A DNA stretch of 64,000 nucleotides. Origin: Tyto alba. Taxonomy: Eukaryota; Chordata; Aves; Strigiformes; Tytonidae. Positions 1-15,300 of this stretch are shown piece by piece. The notes under the pieces are model-generated. The model saw only the letters and a program-made list of their open reading frames with translations, was not told the origin of the DNA and did not search any database. Position 1 is the stretch's first letter; each line of letters opens with the position of its first letter. A program made the translations under genes and the position numbers. The stretch is from the NCBI RefSeq assembly GCF_018691265.1, contig NW_024881313.1:19709518-19773517 (forward strand), written 5' to 3'.

Positions 1-186
1 TGCATTAAATCTCTTCTTTGTGGATGTTTATTAAGCTTCATTTCCATTAGTCCACTGGAATTCAAATGGAATTAATTATCGCATTAGGTTATATTAAAAA
101 TATGTTGATTTAAGAGTATACACTGATGTCTAAGCACTATACATATGCTCTTTTTACTGCAAATATACTTCACATGTTCTTGACAG

Positions 187-302
187 GGATGGGAAAAACA
201 TGGGCTTTACTGCTACCTGGTTGGACATACCTCTGTAACATTTTCAGAAGCAAAGAAAACCTGTGAAAGAAGCAGCGGTTATTTAACAAGTATAGGAGAC
301 AG
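187..302 (+). CDS. MRC1: MRC1-like exon 1 in window: start of CTLD3
   Basis: The exon follows a TTGACAG acceptor and ends at AG|GTATGA. It is read from phase 0 and ends in phase 2. It encodes [13 protein letters not shown] and then EAKKTC and YLTSIGDR, which match human MRC1 GW..H.FYCY and the first CTLD helix with its conserved Cys. The preceding 186 bases are intron. Confidence 0.9.
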
Positions 303-3300
303 GTATGAAAAGAGTTTAAAAACTGTTTAAAATATGATGCAATAATATTGGAATTTTATAAAACAGTTGAGAACTTTTTGGAAAAATGTGCGAATCCAGA
401 AAAACAGAACATCTTTTTTTTTCTGGAGGGAAAAAAAAAATCAATAAATACACTATGTTTTTTCTAACTAAGTATGTTTTACGCATTCATGTTTTCCAGT
501 ACATTACTCTGAAAGAACAGCCCACAGCTGCTTCTGTTCTATAAGGAGCAGTTCTTCAATATAGCACAGCTTCACCTCCTATTAAAGCTATTCCACTTGG
601 TACACAGCTAAGCAACATATTTCCGTGTAAAAGGAAACATAATGGAGACTCCATTCATTCTAGTCTTGTATAGTTTAGGATGTTGAGAAGTGGCAGACTA
701 AGGGAAATCTAGGGTTTATCCCCATCTGACTTCTGTCATTTCAGATATGAGCAAGCCTACCTGACCAGCCTCGTTGGTATGAGCTCTGAGAAATATTTTT
801 GGATTGGTCTCTCAGACACAGAAGACCAAGGGATGTTCAAGTGGGTGACCGGTGAAGGTGTTCTGTACACAAACTGGAACGCAGCAATGCCTGGTACACA
901 GCCACTGAAGTAAATTTATGCTATTAAGGAAATTTCTGTGTTGTAATTCTAAACTGTTTCCCAACTTTTCTAAAACACATCCATGATGACACATACGAAC
1001 ATTCTGCGTTTGAAATAGGAGTGTCTTTGATACATGCACTCAGATCTGGTGAGGCCGCACCTCGAATACTGTGTCCAGATTTGGACCCCTCGCTACAAAA
1101 AAGACATTATGGTGGTTGAGCGTGTCCAGAGAAGGGCAACAAATCTGGTGAAGGGTTTAGAGCACAAGTGTTATGAGGAGCAGCTTAAGGGACTGGGGCT
1201 GTTTAGCCTGGAGAAAAGGAGGCTGAGGGGAGATCTTGTTGCTCTCTACAATTCCCTGAGAGGAAGCTGCAGTGACGTGGGTGTCAGTCTCTTCTCCTAA
1301 GTAACGAGTGATCGGACAAGGGGGAATGGCCTCAGGTTGTGCCAGGGGATGTCTAGACTGGATATTAGGTAAAACTTCTTAATTGAAGGGTTATCAAGCA
1401 TTGCAACAGGCTGCCCAGGGAAGTGATTGAGTCACCATCACTGGAGGTATTTAGCAGATGTGTAGAAGTGGCACTTAGGGACGTGGTTTAGTGGTGGACT
1501 TGGCAGCATTAGGTTTATTGTTGCACTTGATCTTAAAGGTCATTTCCAACCTAAATGATTCTGTATTTCTATTATATTCTACAATGCCATGAAAATATTT
1601 ATTTTCTGGCTCCTCATGGCTTTCAAGACAAAAGTCAAACTGAGCAGAAAAGGTGAAATCCCTTCCTGCCTGGGCGATGGGCTGCCAAATCCTTGCAGTG
1701 AGTGGTATAGGAAAGAGGCAGGCAAGTGGTTGCTCATGCACTTGTAAAGCTTTTCAAAGGGGAGGGAAAATGATGAAGGACTCTGCTTGCTAGCTTCCTC
1801 TTTTTACAAAGCTTTGAGGAGACATTACACTTAATATTTCAAACAGTCCTTTGTAAATGAATCACACAAGCTGTTAAAAATGTCAAAGGAACTACTTTAA
1901 AACACTTTTCAATTTTATTTTATATCTCACAAAGGAAATGAAGCTGGTTGTGTTGCCCTAAGGACTGGAAATGCAGCTGGACTATGGGATGTTCAGAACT
2001 GTGAAATAAAGGCAAAATTCCTCTGCAAAAAACTAGCTGAAAAAATCACTCTTCCTCTTACTCCTAAATCCATTTCTGATTCCAAATGTCCCTTGGGTTG
2101 GGATGCAAGCAATAACACTAATTCATGCTTCAGAGTAAGTATTATTTTTTCCAATAATCCTAGTCATGAGACAGAATAGTACCAAATAGGGTGTCTAATC
2201 TTCAGAGAATAGCATATTCTTGCTCAAATGTAGTAAGCTTTTACACAACTACTCACGTAAAACACTGCAGTTATCACTCTATCAGTGATACGTAAGATTA
2301 TCCAGTTAACATACTCTTTAATCCCTATTATATATATGATTATTGTAATGGAGTGTTTTCCTAGTTTGCTTATACAAGGCAGTCAGTAGATCTATTTTTA
2401 ACATGTTGTAAACATAGTGTTCTACATGTATCTACAGGTTTTTGTGAGAGAAGAAAACCAAAAGAAAACATGGTTTGAAGCCCGAGATTTCTGCAGAGAA
2501 ATAGGAGGAGACCTGGCTGCCATTAGAAGTGAAGAAGAGCAAACAGTAATAGAAAACTTAATAATGTAAATAAACAAAATATCTAATAATTGATATTTTG
2601 GTGTAACAATACATTATATAGGAATAAATTATAATCTTGAGTTGCTCCTGACATAATTATTTGAAAAACTGTATGTTTATCATCATAGTCATAAGAAAAA
2701 GAACCGAGAAAATGTTTCATATGGGTACCATTTTCAAAGACATTTTTGGAGTTCCTAAAACTTGTCATCATCTGCAAATCTTTTAAATTAAAAATACCAA
2801 TTCAACAAACAAATTGGTTGAATGCTTCTCCTTCAGACTCATTTCTAAGTTTTTTCACTGGACCATTTTGAAACTAAATTGTGACTTCCAGCAAACCTGA
2901 ACATTTTATTTCTCAAAGAACACTATGATCACATCAATGTAGAAAAACAATGTCCTGTGTTTTCAACACAACCTATTTGCAAAGTAGAAAACTTTAAGGC
3001 ATGAACTTCACTTACATGCTAATGTGAGTTTGCTGACCAACAGCATTTTGTTATTTTTACAATTTCTACTCTATTTGAAGTCTTCAATAAGTGTGAGAGT
3101 TATTGACCCACGTAACTTGCAAAATTTACCAGAGCTAACCACATATGTCTTCTTCTTCCATTATACATTTTTTCGTACTCTAGAAAAAAATCCCCATCAT
3201 CTCAGCCTTTCTGGATAGGGTTGCAGTGTTTGGATCCTGATGGTGGGCTTTCCTGGAGTGACGGATCACCGGTGAGTGTTTGACCTTGCCTGTTTATTTA

Positions 3301-6300
3301 TGTTCTGGTTTGCTGTTGGTGCTCTTCCATGACTGCTGTGGGTGAAAGTTGTATCAGAATTCTCAAAAATGTTTACCTAGCCACTGGGTAACTCTAAATC
3401 ATTATTATTCATACAAGTTTAGAAAAGAAAGAGGCCAATAAACCCTGAGGTTATGCCATCATAACAGTGGTAACATGGATTACTATTTACAGCTACAGAG
3501 CCGATTATTTAAGTGGCAAATATATGAGGTCTCTCCTGGTTTTTATTAGTCTCTGGTGATATATTGCCATATTTATTTCACCTGCTATTCATTTATAACC
3601 TCATTTGATTCCAGTTTTCATGGGACTGATAGAGTCTGTTATATGCTGCGTAAACCCAGAGCCTTTATTTTTCTTGTGGAGTGACTACTGCTTTAATAGC
3701 CCACATAGGCTGCACAGCCATAGGAGGAAAGTAAGGAGTGGTTTGAAACTTCAGTGGTACTTCTTTTTCCTCCCAGAGTACAGCTTTTTTCCCTGTATGA
3801 TAAGAATAAAAATCAAAGCTGTGTTTCTTCTGTAGGTGAATTATAAGAAAAATCATTATTTTTACAATACTGCATTTGAATATTGTGGAGCAATTGGTGA
3901 AGAGACTTCCATGTCATGGATTAAGGTGCACTGTGAATACAGTCATAACTGGATTTGTGAAATAAAGAAAGGTAGGTTACCTTTTACTCTAAACTCACAT
4001 TAAGAAGAAGTTTATGCTGAATCCCATTCTATCCAAACAGAAAATTCTGCAAGTTACATGTTGGTAGAAAAGTGGGTTGATTTCACAGTAATTTTGCATA
4101 AGGAAAAATAGGTCAAGGCATATAAATAATTTCAGAACATAACGTTTCAACTGTTAATCATACACTTCTTTGTTTTATTTAAAAAAAAATATATTATAAG
4201 CTTTACTGAAAATATACTTGTTTATGTAAGTATGGAATCTTAGAAAATAAGGTGAAAGCAACCTCAAGGGCTTATCTGGTAAAATCCATCACTCTGTATA
4301 AAAGCAGATTTTTCTCAAAACATAAAAGCTTTGACTAACATGAAACTGTATGTTTCTTGGAACTTTTATTTGTAGGTGACTACCAGATTGGGGGCTAAGG
4401 GGACAGAGAGGGAGAAAGAGGGTTACAATTTAAAAAAAAAAAAAAAAAATTACTTTAAATTTATGTATCCTTTGTGAAATGAAACTTCATTCCTCTGCAC
4501 GGGTGTAGCTAGAATGCCACACAAGGACACATTAGTCACTTACTCTAATTTAAACAAGACTACCAGCATACTAGAATCACTCTCTTGGCAAAATGACATG
4601 TAAAAACCTCTTATAACAACAGGCTTGCTGTAATGAAAAGATGGTAATCCAAGTTTCAAAATTTATATACTTTAAGACAATAGGCAGGCTCACATCTTCA
4701 TCTCATACTAGTAGCCAAATCTTCTATGTTTACACTTCTGTTTGGTTTTTTATTTTCCAAATGTAACTATTGTTGAGAAAGAGATTCAGCAAAATAAGAT
4801 TGGAATCAGTTATAGATTTGTATTGTTACATACTTTACTTCCAAGACTAACAGCAGTGTTGCTTTGGTGGCTCCCTGGGCTCCTTCACATGAGCAGTAAG
4901 GGTTAATGTTTAAAGCAGTACTTTTCTAAATAAGATCATTTCAGTGCTGGTAAATTATTCAAAATAATCTGATTGTAATCGAGGTACACTGTCTCAGCTT
5001 CTCATACTTAAATAGTCACAGACATCTATCTCAAAGAGATGTTGTGAAGATACCTTTTGCGGTAACTTCCTCTGTAAGTCCTCACCTGCATGATCAGCAC
5101 AACTAAAAATCATCAGCAAAAGTCTCAATAGTAGTTGTAAAATGTTAATTATTATTAGTGTATGAATGGCAAAAATTATAGTCCGAAGATATTACCATCA
5201 TTACTCAGCAGTGCATAGTGTAATACTGAAAGATGCTGAAATAGTCATAATACTTTGTACTTCCAGAACAAACATATACGTTTCTTTTAAATCTTTTAAC
5301 CAATCATACAAGAGTTTATTTTTAAAAAGTGACATGACTTTTTTTTTTTTACCCAAGCATGTGTCACACACTTCATTTCATGTAATTACACATACAGTAA
5401 CACAAACATTATGATTAATTCCAGTGGAAAAAAATTATAAAGGTGACATTTGTTTTGCATTTTTATTGATCTTGGCCTTGCATGTTTAGAGAAACATTGT
5501 TCCAGTATCCCACTCCATGTGATGTGGAAATTTTTCATTTAAATTATTTCTCAAGAGCTGGTGGATTTTCAGTCAAATGTACTTTTTCACAAAGTAGTTT
5601 CACAGAAAAAAAAAAAAAAAGTTTCACAAACAAATTAATACTATCAAAATTTAAAATACTTTGAAGCAAAAATTTGTTTAGTATTTGACTTTCTTATTCA
5701 GATACAAGCCAAGGTCCATAAAGAATCTCTTATTATTGTGCAAACTATGCCAACATTGAAGTATTTTAACTCTAGTTTTCTTTCAGAAACAAGTTACTCA
5801 TTCAGATTAACTTCAGTAATCTAAATTAGGCAATGTTCAGGTTGTACAAGATGAATTTACCAAAAATCTACCAAGACAGTTGTAGGCCTGTAACGCATCT
5901 GTTACTCCCTGAACATCCATTTTTTCTCTGCGCTGAAGACACTATATAAATATATTCTGCATTGAATATGTAAAATATGGAAAATGTATAGACATTAAGA
6001 TAATTTCCACTAATTGAACATTTATACTGGCTCAACACTTGGCAAACATTTTACATCTTAATTTTTTTCCCATTTCATTACAGGGACACCCTTGAAACCA
6101 GAACCTTTGGGCCCTTCTGTCAGTAAGCTTCTGTTTATTTTCTGTTACCTAAAAGGTGGTATTATGTAACACCAATTTTGTGTAAAAACTGAAGAATACA
6201 GAGATTCCTCTTCTGTGTTGCAGCATATGAAGTCACGGAAGATGGCTGGATTATAAAAGGAGACAAACAATATTTTTTCAGCACAGAAAAGACCTCTATG

Positions 6301-9300
6301 GAGAAAGCCAGAATGTTCTGCAAAAACAGTCATGGAGATCTTGCTACTATTGGAGATAATAGTGAAAGAAAATTTTTGTGGAAATGTGTAAGTGGAAATT
6401 TGGCTATGTTATACAATATATGGCCTGTCTACCCCGCTGCATATGCTTGCGAAGCACAGGAGAATGTTGCATATTATTACTATATTACTATATTAGCAGT
6501 GGATATAAATGTTCAATGAAAAGATATTTATTCTACAGAATAGAGTTTCTCTTTAGGAAAATAAATACAAAAGTATTTACCATTTACTAGGGTGGGTATA
6601 TTCTTCTATATTCTAACATAAACACAGTTCTGCCCACAACCAAATATATGCAAGGAGCAATGAACAGGAAGACTAGGTGTATACTGAGAAAACTGTCCTT
6701 TTGACAGGATGGTTACCCCTCATCTGAATATCATATTCTCAAATACAGTGTTACGCATAGATGTGAGGCTACTGCCAGCCTAGCTCTGGTGGTCAAATAT
6801 CACATCATGTTGCTGAATAAAACAACTTTTCAGAGAAAGGTTTAGCCTGGTCCAGGTCAGGGACTGATGAACTAGGACGTTCATGTATTAGTTTTCCTGT
6901 AACGTATCAAAACTGTTCATGTATTTCAAGGGCATTGCCTACACGCTACCTGAGTTGGTTCTGATGGGCACACGCCAAAGCCAAAGCAGGGGCGTGCTAA
7001 CAGTTTAATTGCATGGATATTGCCTCAAACCTCTGCCATAATCCTGTTTGGTTTACTAATACCAAAGTAGCCGCACAACCTCCTTGCTGTTTCACACTGT
7101 TACATGCTTGCTTTTATTATGTGGGAAAAGGAATGAAAGGAGGAGAGGACAGCTTGAGACATAGGAATTACATGGCTACTTAAGAACAAGAAAGTACCAA
7201 AAAATTTTATAGTAATTTTTTCTCAAGTTTCCTTGTCTCTTTTTACATTGAGAACACAACTTTGAGAGATTTGATCATATCAGTAATGCAGACAAAACTG
7301 AGAAAGCAGCAATAAAGATAATAAAGCAGAAGTATGTGTTCTATGGTATTTGCTTTGAGGGGTCCTGTTTGGTGACTACACATGACCATTTATACAATGT
7401 GTATTTATATATTGGCTTCCATAGTTCAAAAAATAGACTTTTTCATATCAGATAACTATTAAATAGTAGAAAGCACTAACTAAAAGTACATTTTTGTGTT
7501 TAGATCTTAAAAAATGGCAAATTGAAGTCATATCTCATAGGATTAATTCAGAATGCTGATCAACAGTTTAGGTAGGTAAACAAGCTACATTAAGATTCAT
7601 AAAAAGTGGTTGGAGAAGTTTTGTACTGCCAGTATTCCTTCTGCAGGGACCACTGCAAAAGAGTTAAATACAGATTCAGAGAGTTATATTGCACACTGAA
7701 AAGTGTGCTCTCCCTTATTTTAACTACATTGTAAAACCACAGTTTTAAATGGTATTTTTATGGGGATATACAGGCTATTAATGCATAGATAATGTCTGTT
7801 AATAATAAAGTTATTTTTGTTCTTTGATGTGCAGGGATTTAATTATAAAAGATCTTTTGATCACAATGGAAACTCAATTTAGCAACTCAGCTGGAATTTT
7901 TTAAAAAATATTTTTAGCATGTTAATGTCAATTTTTTTGAACTGTTCCATGAATATTGTTTGAGCAACCACTTCTGCTTTGTTGTTGGTTTTTTTTTTTT
8001 TTTTTTTCAGTTGGGTAGATGGAAGCCCGGTGCACTATGCAGCCTGGGCACAGGGTGAGCCCAACTTTGCAGATGCTCAAGAAAATTGTGTGGTCTTAAA
8101 TAAGGAGGATGGTGAGTTACACAACTTTTTTTAAAAAATATTTTTATGGGTTCTGCTCTTCCCCTGCTTGTTAAAAATATCTTGCCAACTTTAATCCATT
8201 CTTTCCCAGCAATTTGGAAAAATATGCATAATAAAGTATAGTCATTATATCTGAGGTTTCTTCAGGGGCAGTATCAGCCATAAGAGTGGATTATAAGGAA
8301 CTGATTTTAATGGGGAATGCAGGGAAAATCTGATCACTGATTTTTCAGATGCACAAACATTATGTTCTATTCAAATCAACAACAAATTGGTCTTTCAAAA
8401 AATAATTAGATAATAGTTAGCAAAGGAATAGAACATATATGGAGTTTCACATTTTATAGTGTTTTCACTGATACTTTACACTTGCATGTTTTGGTGCAAG
8501 AAAGCTGTTCAGGTGGGTTCTGCTCAGACATCATGTGGTTGCCATGTCAGCCATCTCACATGGCCACTACTCCCACAGTCACAGCAGGACCAAAGTCCTC
8601 CTGTAGGCAGTGATGGAGTAGATGGGAGTGATGGGAGGTAGAGTTGAGCTGAAGCATGTTATCTCACATTCACAGGCAGGTTGTTTTTAAACCTGTAAAC
8701 ATGGAAGCCAGTCCACATTTCCAGAATTTATTTTATTTATTGTCTTATTATCTATATCTAAATTAATTTCAGGCTTGTGGAATGACATCAGCTGTGGTTT
8801 TTCAAATGGCTATATCTGTGAGAGGCACAGAAGTTTTATAAATGCAACACTTCCCTCAGATGTACCTTTACCTCCTGGAGGATGTCCTGAAGATTGGCTT
8901 TTATTTAAAAATCAGGTATGATAACATCCGTCTGAGCACAATGATAGTTCTTGGGAAGGTACTTCAAGATATACAAGTGTTCTTTATTCTATCAGATATC
9001 TTTTGACAGTGACTACCCACAGTTGCATTATAAATTGAATCAGTTGCCTAATTCTTGCAAAATGGTGGTTTTACAAATTTTTAAGAAGTGGTCATATGAG
9101 ATACATTGGGAAAACAGCTACATTGTATATAATTTCCCCAAAAATTGAACTTCATTTAACTGAAAGAACCAACTATAGAATAAAATCAGTCATTTGAGCT
9201 GGAATGAATCAGAAATAAGGCCAAATTTTTCCAAACAGGCTTCAATGTAAAGTTAGCCTCTTCCCCAAATTCACAAACTTGATGTGCTTATTAAGCGAGG

Positions 9301-12300
9301 GTTCTGTTTTCTAATTTATACAATATTGTTATAAAAGCACCCATGGATACTCACACTAGTGGAGTTTATGCCAGTACACTTTCTTTGTATTTTTGTTACA
9401 GTCATCAGAGTTGTTATTTTCCACAAACTATGCAAAATAATTCTCTGACAGCTCTACTGGCATGCCACAGAGCAGAGGGTGAACTGTAAACATGGAGAGG
9501 GCACACGAGGCACACTCATAATTACCAAAATCATTTCAGGGTAAATGTGTATCAGTAATGTGACGATTACACACTTTTAAAGTTAATTAAAGACCTGTAA
9601 AATTAAAATTTGACATTAATAAAATTTACATTTTTACATTAATAACATTTACATTAATAAAGGAGATATAAAATGAAAAACACTGAATACACACATGAGA
9701 GCACACTGACCATAAGCTGTAGGTCAAAAACATTTTTCAGAAAGTTCAGATGATTCCACATAAGTTCCTGAGCTGGGCTTTTCTTATAGAGTCATCACTT
9801 CTTTGTCTTTAACTAATGATGGAGTATGGCTTCTCAAAATCACTGAGTTAGTTAACACACTGGAATCTCATCAGACTCCTACTGTGGTTTATAAATGTTT
9901 GAGTTTTGTTATGACTTTCTCAGTCCCTCACAGAAAGACAGAGTATATTTAAAATTTGTGAATGGTTTTGACTTGGTTCCAGAGCTGAGTCCCTGTTAAC
10001 TGGAAAATTATTTTGTGGATCTGAGTTAGTCTAATTTATACTTAAATAGCGTAGTTCAAACCTAAATTCATATTGCTGTCACTCACTAACAATCTATACT
10101 CACTTTTCCCTAGTGTTACAAATTTTTTGGCTCTTCCTATGAATACTGGCATACCGCAAGAAGAAATTGTATGAGCCTTGGCGGAAATCTGGCAAGCATA
10201 CATAATGAACAAGTACAAGGTATAGTGCACCAGCCCTTCAGGTAATAGCATTTATTCAATATACTGTGGTTATTTCCTTCAAAGAAGAACATGGCAAAAA
10301 GAGACAGCATGTAAATGTATGTATTTTATGATAGGTATACTCAACATGGGTTATATGGCTGTGGCATAAAACGTTTTTGAAGAAATGGAACCATCTGTCT
10401 AGGGCATACTAGTGATGCTAAGGTTTGCTTCCTCCTGTTCCATGCAAACTGTTTTATATTATTTATAGGGTATGAATTAGCATAAAAAACCAAATCCAGA
10501 CATGACATTGGTAGTTTTAGACATAAAGGAAGAAAAGGAACCCATGGTCCGTTTCTGCCAGAGATAGAAAGGGATATATTACTATACCTCTCTGAAATGA
10601 CTGCCTAAATTCTGCAACTTAATTCAGCAGTAAAACATCAGAGGAAGGCACACTTCTACCTTGTCTATGTTGCCGGGCTTCCATCTGCAGCTGTATACAG
10701 CTGGACATTTCCATCAGTCAGCTCATCCTGAGTGTTGAAATAAGTGAACTCATTAGATAACACGGTGGTCAGGCAGGTTTTTTTGTATCTTTCCTCTTCC
10801 CAGTCTTGCTTCAATTTGAGACTTTTCACAGGCAAAGTCTTGGCATAGCCTTGAAATAATAAACTTGGGCAAATTTCTGATCAAATGCTAATTAAAATTT
10901 ATTTACATTATTTTAATTAACAAAATAGTTAAGGATTTATTTATGAGATGATATCCTGAGTGATGACATGACATGTTCACATTCTTTTCTATTGGCCTTT
11001 TTCCCAGCTTTTCTCACTTATCATTTGAAGGATGTTTCAAATGATCCCTGGATTGGCTTGAATGATATACTCAGTGAACTCAACTTTGTTTGGACTGATG
11101 GCAGTGCTGTCTCCTATACAAACTGGGCTCCAGATTCCCCAAAACTTGTAGAGCCTGTTTTGTACCCCAGTCTACATCCAGAAGATGGACACAATCTGCA
11201 ACAGGTAAATGCCACTTAGCGTTTACCATCAAGTTAAATCTGAGGAGCAATATCACTTCAAGTGAACAGCTCATTTGGCTACGGACATTGCGTCAACCTT
11301 TTCCCCAAGCTGTTTATCTATCTTCACACTGGGATTAATGATAAAAAGTTTCAATGAGTATTCTAGTTATCTCAGAGCACAAAATGGCACTGGTGAAAAG
11401 AATCTGGCAAAATTTCAGCAATGGACAGATTGAATAAAGAACGGATAAACTGAATAAAGTTTTTTTTTTTTTCATAGTAATTTGCTGTTCATTTTGCAGA
11501 GAATATAAATGCAACATTAGCATTTCAGAAGTTAACACGTTGGCAATATTTTCACGTTTGACAAGTTAACTCATGTTTGAAAAGGAAGGAGAAGAGCACG
11601 CAAGAGAAAAAAGTTCAGTTTTCTTCTACTTCTTCCCTATTTAAAATTGTAATTGAATTGCTAAGGGCCGATAGATGTCAACTACTTTCTGAACAAATCA
11701 AGCCCTCTCCACTGCTAGCACTGAAACCAAACCTCAGAATGCTGTAAATACAATTGCATCCTACATATTCAGACCAATATAGACTGATTTGCACACTCAC
11801 ATTGCCTTTTTTCATTTATTTCCATATCTTGCTTTCAGAACTTGCCCTTCACACTATTGCATTTTACTCACTGTTCATCCTTCCTTCGTTTTGGTATTCA
11901 CACCTCTAGAGAACCCAGAAATCATACCTCTAGACAATCAGCTCAATCTGCACCTGAGCCAAGTCATTCTGCTCTTGCCCATCTAGCCATTGGCCAAGGC
12001 ATGCAGGAAGACATATAGCACACAGCACAATACATAGCTCTACTTTACTGCAGTTCTAATAAGACTCCTAGGAAATATCAAGTCAGGGAAAAAAAATAAA
12101 TCTGCAAAGGTACAGTCTACTTTTCTCGTTTACCTCCAAGATACTAACAGCTATCTCCTCCAGAGGATCCTTTTCAAAGCAGTGAAATAACACCAAAAGG
12201 TTACTCAAGCTTAAGAAATTAGAGTCAAGAGGCCTTAAACCAGGTGTTCCTAAAATTTCTACATGGCAGCTTTGTAGGCTGTTGCAGGCTGTAATAAACT

Positions 12301-15300
12301 TGAAGTTCCAGCTTCTTAAGAACTCAGCACCTGATTTGGTGTAAATGAGAGAAATTCTAAGAATTAGAGCTGCTGATAACTCTGTCAAAGACCATAATTT
12401 AGATGATTCTCTCAAGAATAACCACTATTTAAAATTGACTTTGCAAGCCAAATACAAAGCATGACCACCATTTATTGTTACTTCATTCTTATTCAAAAAG
12501 TTTACTGATAGTCACTCATTAATTGAGCTAGAAGCTGTGACAGAAAGTTCTTGAAAATAATAGTGCATTTCAAGTATGTCTCCTCAAAAATAACCAAATG
12601 AACAAGCACGCTGAGCTGAAGATTACAAAGATTTACAACACAGTACCACTGTGGAGCTGGCCACCACCAAGGAGGCCAGAAAGGACATAAAAGGATAAAA
12701 GGAAGTAATTTCTAGAGTTGTAATGCAAACCCTACAATATCAGAATTCAAGGAAAAGAAGGAGAAACTACCCAGGGGGTTACAGTACTCTGTTTTATAAC
12801 TTCTAATATCAATGTACTCATATTCTTTCCTTTACTCCAACAGTTTGATTGTGTTTCTCTGAAGAGAGGTCATGATGATGACACAGGAAAATGGAACAAT
12901 CAGGAGTGTTATAAATCCACAGGGTATATATGCCAGAAGAATAGTGGTGAGTTCTGTATTGTTAATATTGAAATTTATAACAAGGATTAACATCACTTTT
13001 CTTGTTTAACATTATTTAGATCAGTTAATTTTTATTTTTTTTTTAGGTAAAGGATCAGTAAAATCTAAGGGCCCATCCTTCATCACAGAGTTCCTTAGCA
13101 ATATTTTGGAGAAGGGGATGATAAATAAAATATCAGAATTTAGGAAAGCAAAATGATTTTATTCTTTAAAAGTATAATTAAATAGCTAAACCCCACAAAC
13201 ATGTTAATTACTTAAGTTTATAATGATCTGTAGGTTATCATAACTGATAAGTTTTACATTTATCCAAATAAACCTGAGTCACAAACCTGCTAAGCTGCAA
13301 AGTGTATTTTGAAAACATGCAGGGTAGGTGTGTTATTTTTGACTGATAGGGTGAATTTACCTCTGCAATACAAGATATTGTGAATTTACTGATTCGGAAG
13401 TCTGAGAGCCTGAAAATGTATTTCTTTCATCCAGAAAGTTCACTGTTGTTTTGAAGTTATGTTACTTATAAACAGCTAATGAGGTGTTCCATTACACTAG
13501 CAATTTTCTACTAGGTTTGTAAATAATGAAGATGTTATTCAGTCACTCAAGCCAAATATGTGGCCTCCAGCTTTAACTATTCTTGGATTTTTATTTTTTT
13601 CCCTTATTCCTACAGATCCTGAACTCTTTAAGTCATCAGCAACAGCACTGGAATTCGCCTTTGACCATTCCAGTGGCATTAGCTATTCTGTCACCTGTTC
13701 CAAAATGAATTGGGAGGAAGCACAGAAAAACTGCAATAACAATGCCTCAGAACTTGCCAGCATTTTAGACCCATATAGCCAGGCATTGTTGTTCTTACTT
13801 GCAAAGGAATATGGAGAACCTCTGTGGATTGGTCTTAACAGCAACGCAGTAAGAATACATACATTATGTACAAGTAGTCAAGCTGACACTGGACCTTATC
13901 TTTATGCTCTCATCTTGTAACCTACAGGAATTTCTGCCAGTGTAGTGCTGAAAACAGCATGTTATATCAGTACAGCACCCATTTATTCTGGAGTTCTTCA
14001 CATAAGACTCATACAGTGGAAATTTTAATGAACTAAGAACTCTTACATGCTTTAGCACAAGGAAATGCTCCTGCAAACCCATATATAACAATGCTGTGTG
14101 TTTGGAGCCATTTAAAGGGTCTCAAATATAAACGGTAAAATCTCCCACACTGTGAGTTTATTTTAATCTAAAAGATATTCCAGGAACAACATGCATCCTG
14201 CCCTCCTGCCATGTGTTTATGTACTTCATTGATCAGTGACATGATACCTCAAGTTGTACATCTAAGACCTGTGAAGGAATGGTTTTCACGTGTGTGTTTA
14301 TGTTCACACATTCGACTAGTCTTATTTATAGTAGCATTAGCAAAATACAGTTGTGGACAGAAACAGGGCAAGCATTAGTTAAAGAAATCTGGAGGCTATA
14401 TGATATGGTACATATTGACCAATGGATCTATTTTTTTCATTTGAAAATGCAATTGGTGTAATAGCTCCCGTTAAGAAGTTAGACTATGGAAAAAAAATCC
14501 TTTCTGTTTGTGAGATGTCTACATCAGTTGTATGACAGGGGAGAATGAACATTTGGATGGTAGGTGTGTTTTGACATGATACACTCTTCCCCATGTATCA
14601 CAGTCACGGTAACTACAAAGAAGTGATGGTGATCAGTGCTTCTTATTAAGAACACTCCTACCCACACTACCATTTTCCATGCACACCTTTGGGTGGTTGT
14701 ACCAACATGATGTCTTATCTGACTCCCAGTTTTATACCTTCTCTCATGCCTCCTTTCTTTTTTCTCTTCCATTTCCCAGTGCTTGAAAAATGCTCTGAAT
14801 TAATGTTAGATAATTTTTGGAGGGAAAAAAATCATTCCGCATTCACATTTGTGAATAGCAGACACTGTACATTTTGTTGCACTTAGCATTTACAAGTACA
14901 AAAAGGGGGCATTAGTAAGCATATGATTCTATACTGGTCTCATGAGAGTCCTCTTGAGTATCTTGCATAGTAGCTATGTCACTCCCAGAAACTTTGAAAT
15001 TACTGCATAGGTTTTTCTTCCAGACCAATGGCAAGTATCAATGGATTGACAGATGGAGATTAGTTTACAGCAAGTGGTCCAGTGGGGAACCAAAACAGAC
15101 ATTAGCATGTGTCTACCTAGACACTGATGGCACATGGAAGACAGCTTCTTGCAACGAAAAGCTCTTTTCTGTCTGTAAAAAATCTGATGGTAAGCAAGTG
15201 AATATAAGTGTTTTAACTAGAGGGTGTATAGATTTATCAACTGTGCTAATAAGCCACTGGAAAAATACTTGTTTTATACAGTAGTATACAGGAATACATG

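Larger units (their letters stand above)
8916..12843 (+). other. MRC1: CTLD6 introns of MRC1-like gene
   Basis: Three introns (8916-10113, 10220-11007, 11205-12843) separated by exons 12 and 13. AT-rich, no recognised repeats; a 110-codon minus-strand frame at 12083-12415 has no family and is treated as chance. Confidence 0.8.

Noticed and set aside
1034..1300. 88-codon frame in an MRC1-like intron
   Set aside because: It is the end of the CR1 reverse-transcriptase ORF in a truncated element, not a host gene.
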